64,000 nucleotides of DNA. Origin: CAVZVW01 sp963778845 (GTDB lineage Bacteria > Actinomycetota > Actinomycetes > Actinomycetales > Kineosporiaceae). The stretch spans positions 186,001 to 250,000 of the forward strand of contig CAVZVW010000009.1 of the NCBI GenBank assembly GCA_963778845.1, in the 5' to 3' direction. Of this stretch, positions 26,308 to 35,891 are shown in pieces. How positions within the stretch are numbered: the stretch's first letter is position 1; each line of letters begins with the position of its first letter. Both the position numbers and the translations under genes were made by a program. The notes beneath the pieces were generated by a model. That model saw only the letters and a program-made list of their open reading frames with translations. It ran no database searches and had not been told where the DNA came from.

Positions 26308-27676
26308 ATGGACGACCCGCACCGCGCAGGACCACCCCACCGCGCAGGACCACCCCACCGCGCAGGACCACGCCCAGCGCGCGCAGGACCAGGTCGCGCC
26401 GCGGGACGGAGCGCGCCCGCACGTCGTCCTGGGCGTCTGCGGCGGGATCGCCGCGTACAAGGCGTGCACGCTGCTGCGCCTCCTGAGCGAGTCCGGAAAC
26501 GACGTGCGTGTGGTGCCGACCGCCTCGGCCTTGCGCTTCGTGGGTGCCGCGACCTGGGCCGCACTGTCCGGCAACCCGGTGACCAGCGAGGTCTGGGACG
26601 ACGCGCAGGACGTCCCGCACGTTCGGCTGGGCCGGCGGGCCGACGTCGTCGTCGTCGCGCCCGCGACGGCCGACCTGCTCGCGCGGGCGGCGCACGGCCT
26701 CGCCGACGACCTGCTCACGAACACGCTGCTGACCGCGACCTGCCCGGTGGTGCTCGCCCCCGCGATGCACACCGAGATGTGGGAGCACCCGGCGACGCGT
26801 GCGAACGTGGCCATTCTGCGCTCGCGCGGCGTCGTCGTCATCGACCCCGACTCCGGGCGGCTCGCAGGCTCCGACAGCGGCCCCGGCCGCTTGCCCGAGC
26901 CGGCGTCGATCGCGGCAGTCGTCCACCACGCCCTCGCGCGCGCCCGGGTTGGCGGACGGGCGGAGTCCGCGCTCGCCGGCCTGCGCGTGGCGGTCTCGAC
27001 GGGGGGTACCCGCGAGCCGCTGGACCCCGTGCGCTACCTCGGTAACCGCTCCTCCGGCCGGCAGGGGATGGCGCTCGCCGCGGCGGCCCTTGCCCGGGGC
27101 GCCCACGTGTGCCTCGTGGCCGCGGCCACCGAGGTGCCTGCCCCTGCCGGCGCGCGGCTCACCCGCGTGGAGACCGCCCTCGAGCTGCGCGAGGCGATGC
27201 TCGCTGCGGCGTCGGACGCCGACGTGGTCGTGATGGCGGCCGCCGTCGCCGACTTCCGGCCGGCCGAGGTGGCCGAGCACAAGATCAAGAAGACCACGAC
27301 CGCGGACGACGCGCCCACGGTCCGACTCGTGCGCAACCCCGACGTGCTGGCCGAGCTCGCCGCCGGGCGGCCTGCGGGGCAGGTGGTCGTCGGCTTCGCC
27401 GCCGAGACGGGGGACGCCGACGGCGACGTGCTGCACCACGCGCGGGCGAAGCTGCGGCGCAAGGGGTGCGACCTGCTCGTCGTCAACGACGTCTCCGAGG
27501 GCAAGGTGTTCGGGCGCGAGCACAGCGAGGTCGTGATCCTCCACCGCGACGGCAGCGTGGTCCCGGTGCCGGCAGGCAGCAAGGACGCCGTCGCCGCCGC
27601 CGTGTGGGACGCCGTCGAGGCCGCTCTGCGGGCTGCCGGGCGACCAGCCCGATTCCCGGGCGAGTCGGTACAGTAG
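26308..27676 (+). CDS. coaBC: CoaBC (phosphopantothenoylcysteine synthase/decarboxylase), 5' frame broken
   Basis: Makes 4'-phosphopantothenoylcysteine and decarboxylates it, for coenzyme A. The flavin decarboxylase half starts HVVLGVCGGIAAYKA (about base 26422) and includes TPAMHTEMWEHP-like APAMHTEMWEHP; the ligase half begins RVAVSTGGTREPLDPVRYLGNRSSGRQGMAL-type sequence and ends with DLLVVNDVS. The main frame has no ATG, GTG or TTG between the rpoZ stop and the first conserved residues. ATG 26302 and 26308 are one frame off. Deleting one base near 26319 gives MDDPTAQDHPTAQDHP..., continuous with the repeat and the enzyme (about 455 residues). I therefore place the start at 26308, with a one-base frameshift as read. 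Confidence 0.85.
26321..26374 (+). repeat. 18-bp tandem repeat at coaBC 5' end
   Basis: Three 18-bp units (26321, 26339, 26357; ACCGCGCAGGACCACCCC) encode TAQDHP repeats in the CoaBC frame, where every third codon position is G or C. A partial fourth copy follows. Confidence 0.85.
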
Positions 27677-27753
27677 GGCCACGGGCGGCAACGTCGGCGC
27701 TCGGTCGAACCGTCGCCCGGCCAGCCCGAAGCCGCTGCACCTCTGGGAGAACT

Positions 27754-28944
27754 GTGACCCACCGTTACTTCACGTCTGAGTCCGTCACCGAGGGCCACCC
27801 CGACAAGATCTGTGACCAGATCAGCGACGCGGTGCTCGACGCCCTCCTCGCCCAGGACCCGCGCAGCCGCGTGGCGGTCGAGACGATGGTGACGACGGGC
27901 CTCGTGCACGTCGCGGGCGAGGTGACGACCGAGGCCTACGTCGACATCCCCACGATCGTGCGCCAGACCATCCTCGGCATCGGCTACGACTCCTCCACCA
28001 AGGGCTTCGACGGCAACTCCTGCGGCGTCCAGGTGTCGATCGGGTCGCAGTCGCCCGACATCGCCGCCGGCGTGAACACCGCCTACGAGGCCAGGGTCGA
28101 GCACGGCGTCGACCCCCTGGACATGCAGGGCGCGGGCGACCAGGGCCTGATGTTCGGCTACGCCTGCGACGAGACCCCCGAGCTCATGCCGCTGCCGATC
28201 TGGCTGGCCCACCGGCTCGCGCAGCGCCTGACGGACGTGCGCAAGGGCGGCGAGGTGCCCTACCTGCGACCGGACGGCAAGACGCAGGTGACGATCGCCT
28301 ACGACGGCGACCGCGCGGTGAGCCTGGAGACCGTCGTGGTGTCCAGCCAGCACGCCGCCGACGTGTCGCTGGAGAACCTGCTCGAGCCCGACATCGCCGA
28401 CCATGTCGTCAAGCAGGTCGTCGACAGCGTGGACATCGACGCCTCGTCCTTCCGGCTGCTGGTCAACCCGACGGGGCGCTTCGAGATCGGCGGGCCGATG
28501 GGCGACGCCGGCGTGACGGGTCGCAAGATCATCGTGGACACGTACGGCGGCATGGCCCGCCACGGCGGCGGCGCGTTCTCCGGGAAGGACCCGTCCAAGG
28601 TGGACCGGTCGGCCGCCTATGCCATGCGCTGGGTGGCCAAGAACGTCGTCGCCGCGGGCCTGGCGCGCCGGTGCGAGGTGCAGGTCGCCTACGCCATCGG
28701 CAAGGCGCACCCCGTCGGCCTGTACGTGGAGACGTTCGGCACCGAGAGCGTGGATCCGCAGCGGCTGTCCTCGGCGATCCGCGACGTGTTCGACCTGAGG
28801 CCGGGGGCCATCATCCGCGACCTGGACCTGCTGCGCCCCATCTACAAGCAGACGGCCGCCTACGGCCACTTCGGGCGCGAGCTGCCAGGCATGACCTGGG
28901 AGCGCACGGACCGCGTCGACGCGCTGCGCTCGCTCCTGGGCTGA
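27754..28944 (+). CDS. metK: S-adenosylmethionine synthase
   Basis: Forms SAM from methionine and ATP. Of 396 residues. FTSESVTEGHPDKICDQISD (residues 5-24), DQGLMFGYACDET (about 128-140), GRFEIGGPMGDAGVTGRKI (about 241-259) and GGGAFSGKDPSKVDRSAAY (about 270-288) are the diagnostic motifs. GTG 27754 follows GGGAGA. A TACAGT -10 at 27669-27674 inside the end of coaBC may drive it. No SAM riboswitch is seen in the 77-base gap. Confidence 0.98.
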   Translation: MTHRYFTSESVTEGHPDKICDQISDAVLDALLAQDPRSRVAVETMVTTGLVHVAGEVTTEAYVDIPTIVRQTILGIGYDSSTKGFDGNSCGVQVSIGSQSPDIAAGVNTAYEARVEHGVDPLDMQGAGDQGLMFGYACDETPELMPLPIWLAHRLAQRLTDVRKGGEVPYLRPDGKTQVTIAYDGDRAVSLETVVVSSQHAADVSLENLLEPDIADHVVKQVVDSVDIDASSFRLLVNPTGRFEIGGPMGDAGVTGRKIIVDTYGGMARHGGGAFSGKDPSKVDRSAAYAMRWVAKNVVAAGLARRCEVQVAYAIGKAHPVGLYVETFGTESVDPQRLSSAIRDVFDLRPGAIIRDLDLLRPIYKQTAAYGHFGRELPGMTWERTDRVDALRSLLG

Positions 28945-28972
28945 GCACCCCACCGACGTCTGCGCAGCGGGC

Positions 28973-31072
28973 GTGAGCGCGCAGGAGCAGCTGAGCCTGC
29001 TGCGTGCGCCCGGACGGCGACGGCCCGGCCCCCGGACCGACCCGCCCGCGAGCCGGCTGCCGGTCGCGAGGGTGGCGGTGGACCTGCCGTTGGCGCACCT
29101 GGACCGCGCGTTCGACTACCTGGTGCCGATGTCGTTGGCGGACGACGCCGTGGCCGGAGCCAGGGTTCGGGTGCGCTTCGCCGGCAAGGACGTCGGCGGG
29201 TACATCCTCGAGCGGGTCGAGGTGTCCGACCACGCGGGGTCGCTGACGCCGCTTCGTCGCGTCGTGTCGCGCGAGCCGGTGCTCACAGCCGACGTCCATC
29301 GCCTGTGCCGCGCCGTCGCGGACAGGTACGCGGGCACCCTCGCCGACGTCCTGCGGCTGGCGGTTCCGCCCCGCCACGCGAAGACCGAGCAGGCCCCCGA
29401 GCCGGCCCCGACCACCCCCGACGGCCCGGTACCCGCATCCCGGTCACCGGGTGGCCCGGCTGACGGCCCCGTAGCCGCATCCTCGTCACCGGGTGGCCCG
29501 GCTGACGGCCCCGGACCCCCAGGCTCGGCGTGGGCGGACTACGCCGCCGGGCATGCGTTCCTCGCTCGGGTCGAGGCCGGAGAGGGGCCCCACGCGGTCT
29601 GGACGGCCCTGCCCGGCCCCGGCTGGGCTGTGGCTCTGGCCGAGGCGGCCGCGGCCGCGGTGCGCGGCGGGCGGGGCGCCGTCCTCGTGCTGCCCGACCG
29701 GCGGGACGTCGACGCCGTGGACGCCGCGCTGCACGTCGCCCTCGGGCCGGGCCGCCACGTGCGGCTCGAGGCGGACCTCGGTGCGGCCGCCCGTTACGAC
29801 GCCTTCCTCGCCCTGCTGCGCGGGAGGGTACCTGTGGCGGTGGGCACGCGGGCAGCGGCCTTCGCCCCGGTCGCCGGCCTGGGGCTCGTGGCCATCTGGG
29901 ACGACGGGGACGACCTGCACGCCGAGCCTCGCGCCCCTTACCCGCACGCCCGCGAGGTGCTGCGGCTGCGTGCGGAGCAGGCGGGTGCGGCCTTCCTCGC
30001 CGGCTCCTGGGGCCGCAGTGCCGAGTCTGCGCTGCTCCTCGCGCAGGGCTGGGCCCGACCCGTCGCGGCCACGCGCGCGACGGTCCGAGCGCGATGGCCC
30101 CGCGTGCGCACGACGTCCTCATCGCCCAGGGAGGACCCGAGAGCCACGGCCGTGCACATCCCCACGGCCGCCTGGGCCGCGATCCAGCACGGGCTGGAGT
30201 CTGGGCCCGTGCTCGTCCAGGTGCCCCGGGTCGGCTACGTGCCGGCGACGGCGTGCGCGTCGTGCAGGCGGCCGGCCCGATGCCCGACCTGTCAGGGTCC
30301 CGTGCGCCTGACGAGCAGTGAGCCCCCTGTGCGGGTACAGGGGTGCGGCTGGTGCGGTCGGCCGCTCAACGACTGGGCCTGCCCGCACTGCGGGGGCCAC
30401 GCCCTACGCGCGAGCACCGTCGGAGTCGAGCGAACCGCCGAGGAGCTCGGCCGGGCGTTCCCCGGCGCCCGCGTGGTCGTCTCCCGGGCGGCGCGCACGC
30501 CTGCCTCGCTGCCCTCCGGCCGCGTGCTCGTCGTGGCCACCCCCGGGGTGGAGCCCGTCGTCCCCGACGGCTACGCCGCCGCCGTCCTGCTCGACGGCCA
30601 GACCCTCCTCGACCGCGCGGACCTGCGAGCCGCCGAGGAGGCCGTTCGGCGCTGGCTGGCGGCTGCCGCCCGGGTGCGCCCCGCAACCCGGGGCGGCGTC
30701 GTCGTGGTGGCCGCGGACCCGCTCAGCGCGCCCGTACAGGCCCTCGTGCGCATCGATGCACCCGGGCATGCCGACCGCGAGCTGGCCGAGCGCACCGAGC
30801 TCGGCCTGCCACCGGCGGTCGCCAGCGCGACGCTCACCGGCGAGGCGGCCGCGGTGGAGACGTTCCTGGCGACCTTCGTCCCACCGCCACAGGCGACGAT
30901 GCTCGGCCCGGTGCCTCACCCCGCCGGGTCCGGGACCGTCCGGGTGGTCGTGCGAGCCCCGCTGGCCCGGCAGGCGGCCCTGTCGCGAGCGCTGGCAGCG
31001 GCGGCGGCCCTGCGCAGCGCGCGCCGGGACCCTCCCGTACGCGTGCGGGTGGACCCTCTCGACCTCGGTTGA
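28973..31072 (+). CDS. priA: Replication restart protein PriA, helicase motifs lost
   Basis: Primosome component. Of 699 residues. The N-terminal 3'-DNA-binding domain (VAVDLPLAHLDRAFDYLVP, about 24-42) and the zinc region (CASCRRPARCPTCQ, then CGWCGRPLNDWACPHCGG, about 427-475) are good. The Walker A position reads TALPGPGWAVALAEA with no GKT, and the DEEH-type box reads IWDDGDD, so no ATPase is expected; actinobacterial PriA proteins are known to lack these motifs. A 42-bp repeat inserts Pro/Gly/Ala-rich sequence at about residues 150-180. Confidence 0.9.
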   Translation: MSAQEQLSLLRAPGRRRPGPRTDPPASRLPVARVAVDLPLAHLDRAFDYLVPMSLADDAVAGARVRVRFAGKDVGGYILERVEVSDHAGSLTPLRRVVSREPVLTADVHRLCRAVADRYAGTLADVLRLAVPPRHAKTEQAPEPAPTTPDGPVPASRSPGGPADGPVAASSSPGGPADGPGPPGSAWADYAAGHAFLARVEAGEGPHAVWTALPGPGWAVALAEAAAAAVRGGRGAVLVLPDRRDVDAVDAALHVALGPGRHVRLEADLGAAARYDAFLALLRGRVPVAVGTRAAAFAPVAGLGLVAIWDDGDDLHAEPRAPYPHAREVLRLRAEQAGAAFLAGSWGRSAESALLLAQGWARPVAATRATVRARWPRVRTTSSSPREDPRATAVHIPTAAWAAIQHGLESGPVLVQVPRVGYVPATACASCRRPARCPTCQGPVRLTSSEPPVRVQGCGWCGRPLNDWACPHCGGHALRASTVGVERTAEELGRAFPGARVVVSRAARTPASLPSGRVLVVATPGVEPVVPDGYAAAVLLDGQTLLDRADLRAAEEAVRRWLAAAARVRPATRGGVVVVAADPLSAPVQALVRIDAPGHADRELAERTELGLPPAVASATLTGEAAAVETFLATFVPPPQATMLGPVPHPAGSGTVRVVVRAPLARQAALSRALAAAAALRSARRDPPVRVRVDPLDLG
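29420..29503 (+). repeat. 42-bp in-frame repeat inside priA
   Basis: Two 42-bp units (29420-29461 and 29462-29503), differing at a few bases, encode DGPV(P/A)AS(R/S)SPGGPA twice; nine bases of a third follow. Confidence 0.85.
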
Positions 31073-31101
31073 GCCGCGCCGGCCCGTCGGCGCCCGCCAC
31101 C

Positions 31102-31107
31102 TAGACT
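31102..31107 (+). promoter_or_regulatory. Possible -10 box of def
   Basis: TAGACT lies 31 bases before the def GTG, with GAGAGGGAG as the ribosome site between. No good -35 was found, so this is tentative. Confidence 0.4.
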
Positions 31108-31137
31108 TGTCCGCAGCGAGCCTCGAGAGGGAGAACT

Positions 31138-31683
31138 GTGGCCATCCAGCCGATCCGCCTGTTCGGCGACCCCGTGCTGACCACCCCCGCCCAGGCGGTC
31201 ACGGACTTCGACAAGGAGCTTCGGATCCTGGTGAAGGACCTCGAGGAGACGATGCTCGAGGCCCCGGGAGCGGGTCTGGCCGCGCCTCAGATCGGGGTGG
31301 GCCTTCGGGTCTTCACCTACTACGTCGACGGTGAGCTCGGTCACCTCGTGAACCCGACGCTGGACCTGTCGCAGGAGCAGCAGGACGGCGAGGAGGGCTG
31401 CCTGTCGTTCCCGGGGATCTACTTCGACACCCCGCGTGCCTTGCAGGCGGTGGCGAAGGGCTTCGACCAGTACGGCGAGCCCGTGGTGATCGAGGGCACG
31501 CAGATCCTTGCCCGGGCGCTGCAGCACGAGACCGACCACCTCGACGGCATCCTCTTCATCGACCGGATGGACCGCCAGCAGCGCAAGCTCGCCCTCAAGG
31601 CGATCCGTCAGGCCGAGTGGGCCGGGCAGCAGCCACCGGTCGTACGCGCCAGCCCTCATGTGACGTTCGGCCAGGCACTGTGA
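31138..31683 (+). CDS. def: Peptide deformylase
   Basis: Metalloenzyme removing the N-formyl group from nascent proteins. Of 181 residues with the three family motifs: GAGLAAPQIGV (residues about 44-54), EEGCLSFPG (about 85-93, metal Cys) and QHETDHLDG (about 129-137, HExxH). GTG 31138 is preceded by GAGAGGGAGAA. Followed by fmt, which makes the formylated initiator: a functional pair. Confidence 0.97.
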   Translation: MAIQPIRLFGDPVLTTPAQAVTDFDKELRILVKDLEETMLEAPGAGLAAPQIGVGLRVFTYYVDGELGHLVNPTLDLSQEQQDGEEGCLSFPGIYFDTPRALQAVAKGFDQYGEPVVIEGTQILARALQHETDHLDGILFIDRMDRQQRKLALKAIRQAEWAGQQPPVVRASPHVTFGQAL

Positions 31684-31723
31684 CCATCCACGCCCGGGTG
31701 GGGTCTCACCGGGCCGGCGCCCG

Positions 31724-32677
31724 GTGAGGCTGGTCTTCGCCGGCACCCCCGAGGTCGCCCTGCCGTCGCTGCGGGCAGTGGCCGCCTCGCGCCACGACGT
31801 GGTCGCCGTGCTCACCCGACCCGACACGCAGGCCGGCCGGGGCCGGGTCCGCACCCGCTCACCGGTCGCCGACTGGGCAGACGAGCAGGGCCTGCCGGTG
31901 CTGGCCCCGCGCCGCCTGGGCGAGCCGGACGTCCTCGACCGGCTGCAGGCGCTGGCACCGGACTGCTGCCCGGTGGTCGCCTACGGCGGGCTCGTCCCCC
32001 CGGCCGCCCTCGCCGTGCCCGCCCACGGCTGGGTCAACCTGCACTTCTCCCTGCTGCCCGCCTGGCGTGGTGCGGCTCCCGTGCAACGTGCCCTGATGGC
32101 CGGTGAGACCATCACCGGCGCCACGACCTTCCTGCTCGACCCCGGCCTGGACACCGGCCCCCTCCTCGGTGTCCTGACCGAGGCCGTGCGCCCCCGCGAC
32201 ACCGCGGGAGGCCTGCTCGACCGGTTGGCGCAGGCCGGCGCCGGTCTCCTGGTCTCGACACTCGACGGCATCGAGGACGGCGTGCTCGCGCCGCGTCCGC
32301 AGGCCTCGGACGGCGTGAGCCTGGCCCCCAAGCTCACCGCCGACGACGCACGGGTCGCGTGGTCGCTGCCCGCGCACATCGTCGACCGCGTCGTGCGCGG
32401 CTGCACGCCTGCACCCGGGGCCTGGACGACGCTGCGCGGCGAGCGGGTCAGGCTCGGCCCCGTGACCCCTCTGGAGGCCTCGCAAGCCACGCACCAGGAC
32501 CGGGAGGGCAGGCCGCTGGCGCCCGGGACGCTGGACGTCGGACGGCGGGCGGTCCTGGTGGGGACCGGCAGCGGGCCTGTGGTGCTCGGCGAGGTGCAGG
32601 GTGAGGGGCGGCGCAGCATGCCGGCCGCGGACTGGGCTCGCGGTCTTCGGCTGGGGCCGGGGGAGTTTTTCACGTGA
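31724..32677 (+). CDS. fmt: Methionyl-tRNA formyltransferase
   Basis: Formylates Met-tRNAi using 10-formyl-THF. Of 317 residues. RLVFAGTPEVALPSLRAV at the N-terminus, GWVNLHFSLLPAWRGAAPVQ (about 104-123, catalytic Asn and His), and LLDPGLDTGPLL (about 139-150, catalytic Asp) are present; the C-terminal OB domain starts near residue 205 (SLAPKLTADDARV). GTG start; the stop overlaps the rsmB start. Confidence 0.97.
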   Translation: MRLVFAGTPEVALPSLRAVAASRHDVVAVLTRPDTQAGRGRVRTRSPVADWADEQGLPVLAPRRLGEPDVLDRLQALAPDCCPVVAYGGLVPPAALAVPAHGWVNLHFSLLPAWRGAAPVQRALMAGETITGATTFLLDPGLDTGPLLGVLTEAVRPRDTAGGLLDRLAQAGAGLLVSTLDGIEDGVLAPRPQASDGVSLAPKLTADDARVAWSLPAHIVDRVVRGCTPAPGAWTTLRGERVRLGPVTPLEASQATHQDREGRPLAPGTLDVGRRAVLVGTGSGPVVLGEVQGEGRRSMPAADWARGLRLGPGEFFT

Positions 32678-34201
32678 CGCCGTCCGGTGGCCCGGCGACA
32701 CCGCCTGGGGGCGGGCGGCCTGCCGGTGACGGCCCGCGGACGCCGCGAGCCAAGACGCGCTCAGCCGCCCGTCGTGCGGTCGACCCTGCGAGGCAGGCGG
32801 CATGGGCGACGCTGCGCGCCGTCCATGAGCAGGACGCCTACGCCAACCTCACGCTGCCCACCCTGCTGCGCGAGCGGGGCCTGCGCGGGCGCGACGCCGC
32901 GTTCGCGACCGAGCTGGCATACGGCACTCTGCGAGGCCGGGGCACCTACGACGCGGTGATCGCCGCCTGCATCGACCGGGCTCTGAGCGACGTCGACCCG
33001 CCCGTGCTGGACGCCTTGCGCCTCGGGGTGCACCAGCTGCTGGCGATGCGGGTGCCGGCGCATGCGGCAGTGGCTGCGACCGTCGACCTCGTGCGGGCCG
33101 ACATCGGCCAGGGCGCCGCGGGCTTCGCCAACGCCGTGCTGCGGCGGGTGGGCGAGGCGGACCTGGACGCCTGGGTGCGGCAGGTCGCGCCGGACGTCGG
33201 CGTCGACCCGGACGGGTATCTCGCGGTGGCCTGCTCGCACCCGCCGTGGATCGTGCGCGCCCTACGGGACGCGCTGCGGGCGAGCGGCCGGCCCGCATCG
33301 CAGCTGCGCGGGCTGCTCGACGCCGACAACGCCGCCCCGGTCGTCGCGGTCGCCGCACTTCCCGGGCTGGCCGCAGTCGCCGAGCTCCTGGGCACCGCCA
33401 CGGCACCGGGGCGGCTCAGCCCGCTCGCGGTGCTGCTCGACGGTGCTCCGCACGACGTGCCCGCGATCCGCCAGGCCAGGGCGAGGGTGCAGGACGAGGG
33501 CAGCCAGATCGTGTCCCTGGCGCTGGTCGAGGTCGGCCTCGACGGCGCCGACGAAGGGCGTTGGCTGGACCTGTGCGCCGGACCGGGTGGGAAGAGCGCC
33601 CTGCTGGCGGCCGTGCTGGCCGAGCGCAGCCGGCACGGCGACGTGCCGGCGGGCGCCGCGCTCGTCGCCGTCGAGGTGTCCGAGCACCGGGCACGCCTGG
33701 TCGAGGGTGCCCTCGCCGGCGTCGTCGCCCGCCGACCCGGGGCGGCCCTGGTGCGCCGCGCGGACGGGCGGCTGGTCGGGGGCGAGGAGCCGGGCGTCTT
33801 CGACAGGGTGATCGTGGACGCTCCGTGCAGCGGCCTCGGGGCCCTGCGCCGACGACCCGAGGCGCGGTGGCGGCGCGTCCCGGCCGACCTCGCCGCCCTG
33901 GCGCCGCTGCAGCGCGACCTGCTCCGTTCCGCGCTCATGGCCGTGCGACCCGGCGGCGTCGTCGCCTATGTCACGTGCTCGCCGCACCCCGCGGAGACGC
34001 GCCTCGTCGTCGACGACGTGCTCGCGGGCAGGGACGACGTCCACCGCGCTCGACGCCCGCGAGGCGGTCGCGGCGGCGTGCCTCGGCAAGGCCCACGACC
34101 TCGGCGCAGGACCGGACGTGCAGCTGTGGCCGGACGTCCACGGCACCGACGCGATGTACCTGTGCCTCCTGAAGCGCGTGGTCGCGTCGGGGCGGTCCTG
34201 A
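32674..34201 (+). pseudogene. rsmB: 16S rRNA (cytosine-967-C5)-methyltransferase RsmB, one frameshift as read
   Basis: SAM-dependent methyltransferase of 16S rRNA with an N-terminal NusB-like domain (AWATLRAVHEQDAYANLTLP, from about residue 44). Catalytic parts are intact in the first frame: LDLCAGPGGKSALLAAVLA (SAM), DAPCSGLGALRRRPEARW (first Cys) and VAYVTCSPHPAETRLVV (second Cys). After VDDVLAGRDDV (about base 34041) the frame should continue TALDAREAVAAACLGKAHDL...GTDAMYLCLLKR, but that lies one base ahead and ends at TGA 34199. An extra C at 34041-34042 explains it; the corrected length is 508 residues. As read, the first frame runs on into rpe. Only the last 50 residues are affected. 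Confidence 0.85.
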
Positions 34202-34208
34202 CGGCGGG

Positions 34209-34221
34209 TACCCTCGCCAGC
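34209..34221 (+). promoter_or_regulatory. Probable leaderless promoter of rpe
   Basis: TACCCT at 34209-34214 is followed by seven bases and the rpe GTG, the same arrangement as at aroQ. No SD is present. Confidence 0.5.
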
Positions 34222-34887
34222 GTGGGGATCCAGATCGCGCCCAGCATCCTGTCGGCCGACTTCGCCCGGCTCGGCGAGGAGCTCGCCAGGATCTCGGAGG
34301 CGGACTGGGCGCACGTCGACGTCATGGACAACCACTTCGTGCCCAACCTCACGATCGGTCTCCCCGTCGTGGAGGCGCTGGTGAAGGCGAGCCCCGTACC
34401 GGTCGACTGCCATCTCATGATCGAGGACCCCGACCGGTGGGCGCCGGGCTTCGCCGAGGCGGGTGCCGGAAGCGTGACCTTCCACGCCGAGGCTGCGCGG
34501 GCACCGGTCCGGCTCGCCCGGCGGCTGCGGGCGCTGGGGGCGCGGGCGGGGCTCGGCCTGAAGCCGGCGACCCCGGTGGAGGCGTACCTGGACCTGCTCG
34601 CCGAGTTCGACATGATCCTCGTGATGACCGTCGAGCCGGGCTTCGGCGGCCAGTCCTTCCTCGAGTCCTGCCTGCCCAAGATCCGCCGCACCCGCGAGGC
34701 GGTGCGAGCCCGCGGCCTCGACGTGTGGGTGCAGGTCGACGGCGGGGTCACCGTCGACACCATCGAGCGCTGTGCCGAGGCGGGCGCGGACGTCTTCGTC
34801 GCCGGGACGGCCGTCTACGGCGCCGGGGACGCCTCGGAGCGGATCGGGGTGCTGCGCGAGCGTGCGGCGCGTGCCTGCGGGGGGTGA
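34222..34887 (+). CDS. rpe: Ribulose-phosphate 3-epimerase
   Basis: Interconverts ribulose- and xylulose-5-phosphate in the pentose phosphate pathway. Of 221 residues, a TIM barrel: IAPSILSADFARLGEEL (residues 4-20, active-site Ser and Asp), HVDVMDNHFVPNLTIG (about 33-48, metal His/Asp), DCHLMIEDP (about 66-74), MTVEPGFGGQSF (about 136-147) and VQVDGGVTVDTI (about 171-182). The GTG at 34222 gives the normal length. An in-frame opening upstream comes only from the rsmB frameshift. Confidence 0.95.
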   Translation: MGIQIAPSILSADFARLGEELARISEADWAHVDVMDNHFVPNLTIGLPVVEALVKASPVPVDCHLMIEDPDRWAPGFAEAGAGSVTFHAEAARAPVRLARRLRALGARAGLGLKPATPVEAYLDLLAEFDMILVMTVEPGFGGQSFLESCLPKIRRTREAVRARGLDVWVQVDGGVTVDTIERCAEAGADVFVAGTAVYGAGDASERIGVLRERAARACGG

Positions 34888-34911
34888 GCCGGCCGTACCG
34901 GTGCGTGGCCG

Positions 34912-35790
34912 GTGACCGGGGTCGCCATCACCCTCGTGCTGGCCTCGGCGGTCGTCCACACGACCTGGAACCGGTTCGTGCACGCCCGCACGGACCGCCT
35001 CGCGACCATGGCGGTCAGCGGGCTGGCCGGTGCGCTGCTGCTGTCCCCGGCGGTCCTCGTCCACCCGCCGACCTCGGTGTGGCGGCTCGTCCTGCTCTCT
35101 GGTGTGGCCGAGGCGGTCTACGCATGGCTGCTCGTGAGCGCCTACGCGCACGGCTCGCTGGCGGTGGCCTACCCGATCGGCCGGGGGACGGCTCCGCTGC
35201 TGGTCACCGTGCTGGCCTGGGCGGCGGCCGGCCAGCGGCCGAGCGCCGCCGCACTCGCCGCCGCCGTCAGCCTCGCCGCCGGCCTTGCCGTGCTCGCCCT
35301 CGCCGGTCGGTCCGCGGGGCAGGCCCGCGCCGTCACGTACGCCCTGGCCACCGGGGTCAGCATCGGCGTGTACTCGGTGGTGGACGCGGTCGCCGTCGGC
35401 TCCACCTCCGCCGCCGGGTACCTGGGTGCGGCGCTCGCCGTGCAGGGGCTGCTGCTGTCGGCTGCCTGCCTGCTGGGCTCGGCCCGTTCGGACGTAGCCG
35501 GCGGGCCGATCTCGGCCGAGGCGGGCGTAGCGCACGGATGGAGCCGGGTCGGATGGGGTGTCGCCCGACTGCGTCGAGCGCTGCGCCCCGGTGTGGCGGT
35601 GGGTGCTGGGGTGGTGGCCGCCTACCTCCTGGTCCTGCTCGCCTTCCAACGTGCGCCTGCTGGACGCGTCGCCACGCTGCGCGAGGTCTCGGTCCTGCTG
35701 GCTGTGGCCGTCTCGTCCGGCCGGCGCCCCCCGGCGGTGTGGGCAGGGGCCTTCCTGGTAGTGCTGGGTGCGGTCGGAGCGGCGGTCTAG
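34912..35790 (+). CDS. DMT (EamA-type) transporter
   Basis: Membrane protein of 292 residues with about nine to ten helices, matching a drug/metabolite transporter of two EamA halves. First half: ITLVLASAVVHTTWNRFVHA (residues 4-23) and AYAHGSLAVAYPIGRGTAPL (about 78-97), a conserved EamA segment. Second half ends RAPAGRVATLREVSVLLAVA. The substrate is not known. It lies immediately upstream of the FMN riboswitch but on the other side of it, so it need not be a flavin carrier. A short Arg-rich loop with Gly/Ala bias lies at about residues 190-225. Confidence 0.8.
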   Translation: MTGVAITLVLASAVVHTTWNRFVHARTDRLATMAVSGLAGALLLSPAVLVHPPTSVWRLVLLSGVAEAVYAWLLVSAYAHGSLAVAYPIGRGTAPLLVTVLAWAAAGQRPSAAALAAAVSLAAGLAVLALAGRSAGQARAVTYALATGVSIGVYSVVDAVAVGSTSAAGYLGAALAVQGLLLSAACLLGSARSDVAGGPISAEAGVAHGWSRVGWGVARLRRALRPGVAVGAGVVAAYLLVLLAFQRAPAGRVATLREVSVLLAVAVSSGRRPPAVWAGAFLVVLGAVGAAV

Positions 35791-35870
35791 CCCCTCTCCG
35801 AGGCGGGGCGTGTCCGACCAGAAGTGCCACCCCCTGCCCGCGCGCCAGGCGCGGGTCGGCTTCGGGTGGC

Positions 35871-35876
35871 ATACTG
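35871..35876 (+). promoter_or_regulatory. -10 box of the riboflavin operon
   Basis: CATACT at 35871-35876 would start transcription about 35883, just before the FMN riboswitch. No strong -35 is visible (TTCGGG upstream is weak). Confidence 0.45.
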
Positions 35877-35891
35877 GACGGTGAAACGCAC

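Noticed and set aside
27677..27753. SAM riboswitch ahead of metK
   Set aside because: The 77-base gap is too short and lacks any conserved SAM-I, II or IV blocks.
32674..34887. Apparent RsmB-Rpe fusion protein
   Set aside because: The joining segment has no homology to either family, while the real RsmB end is present one frame ahead and rpe has its own start and -10 box.
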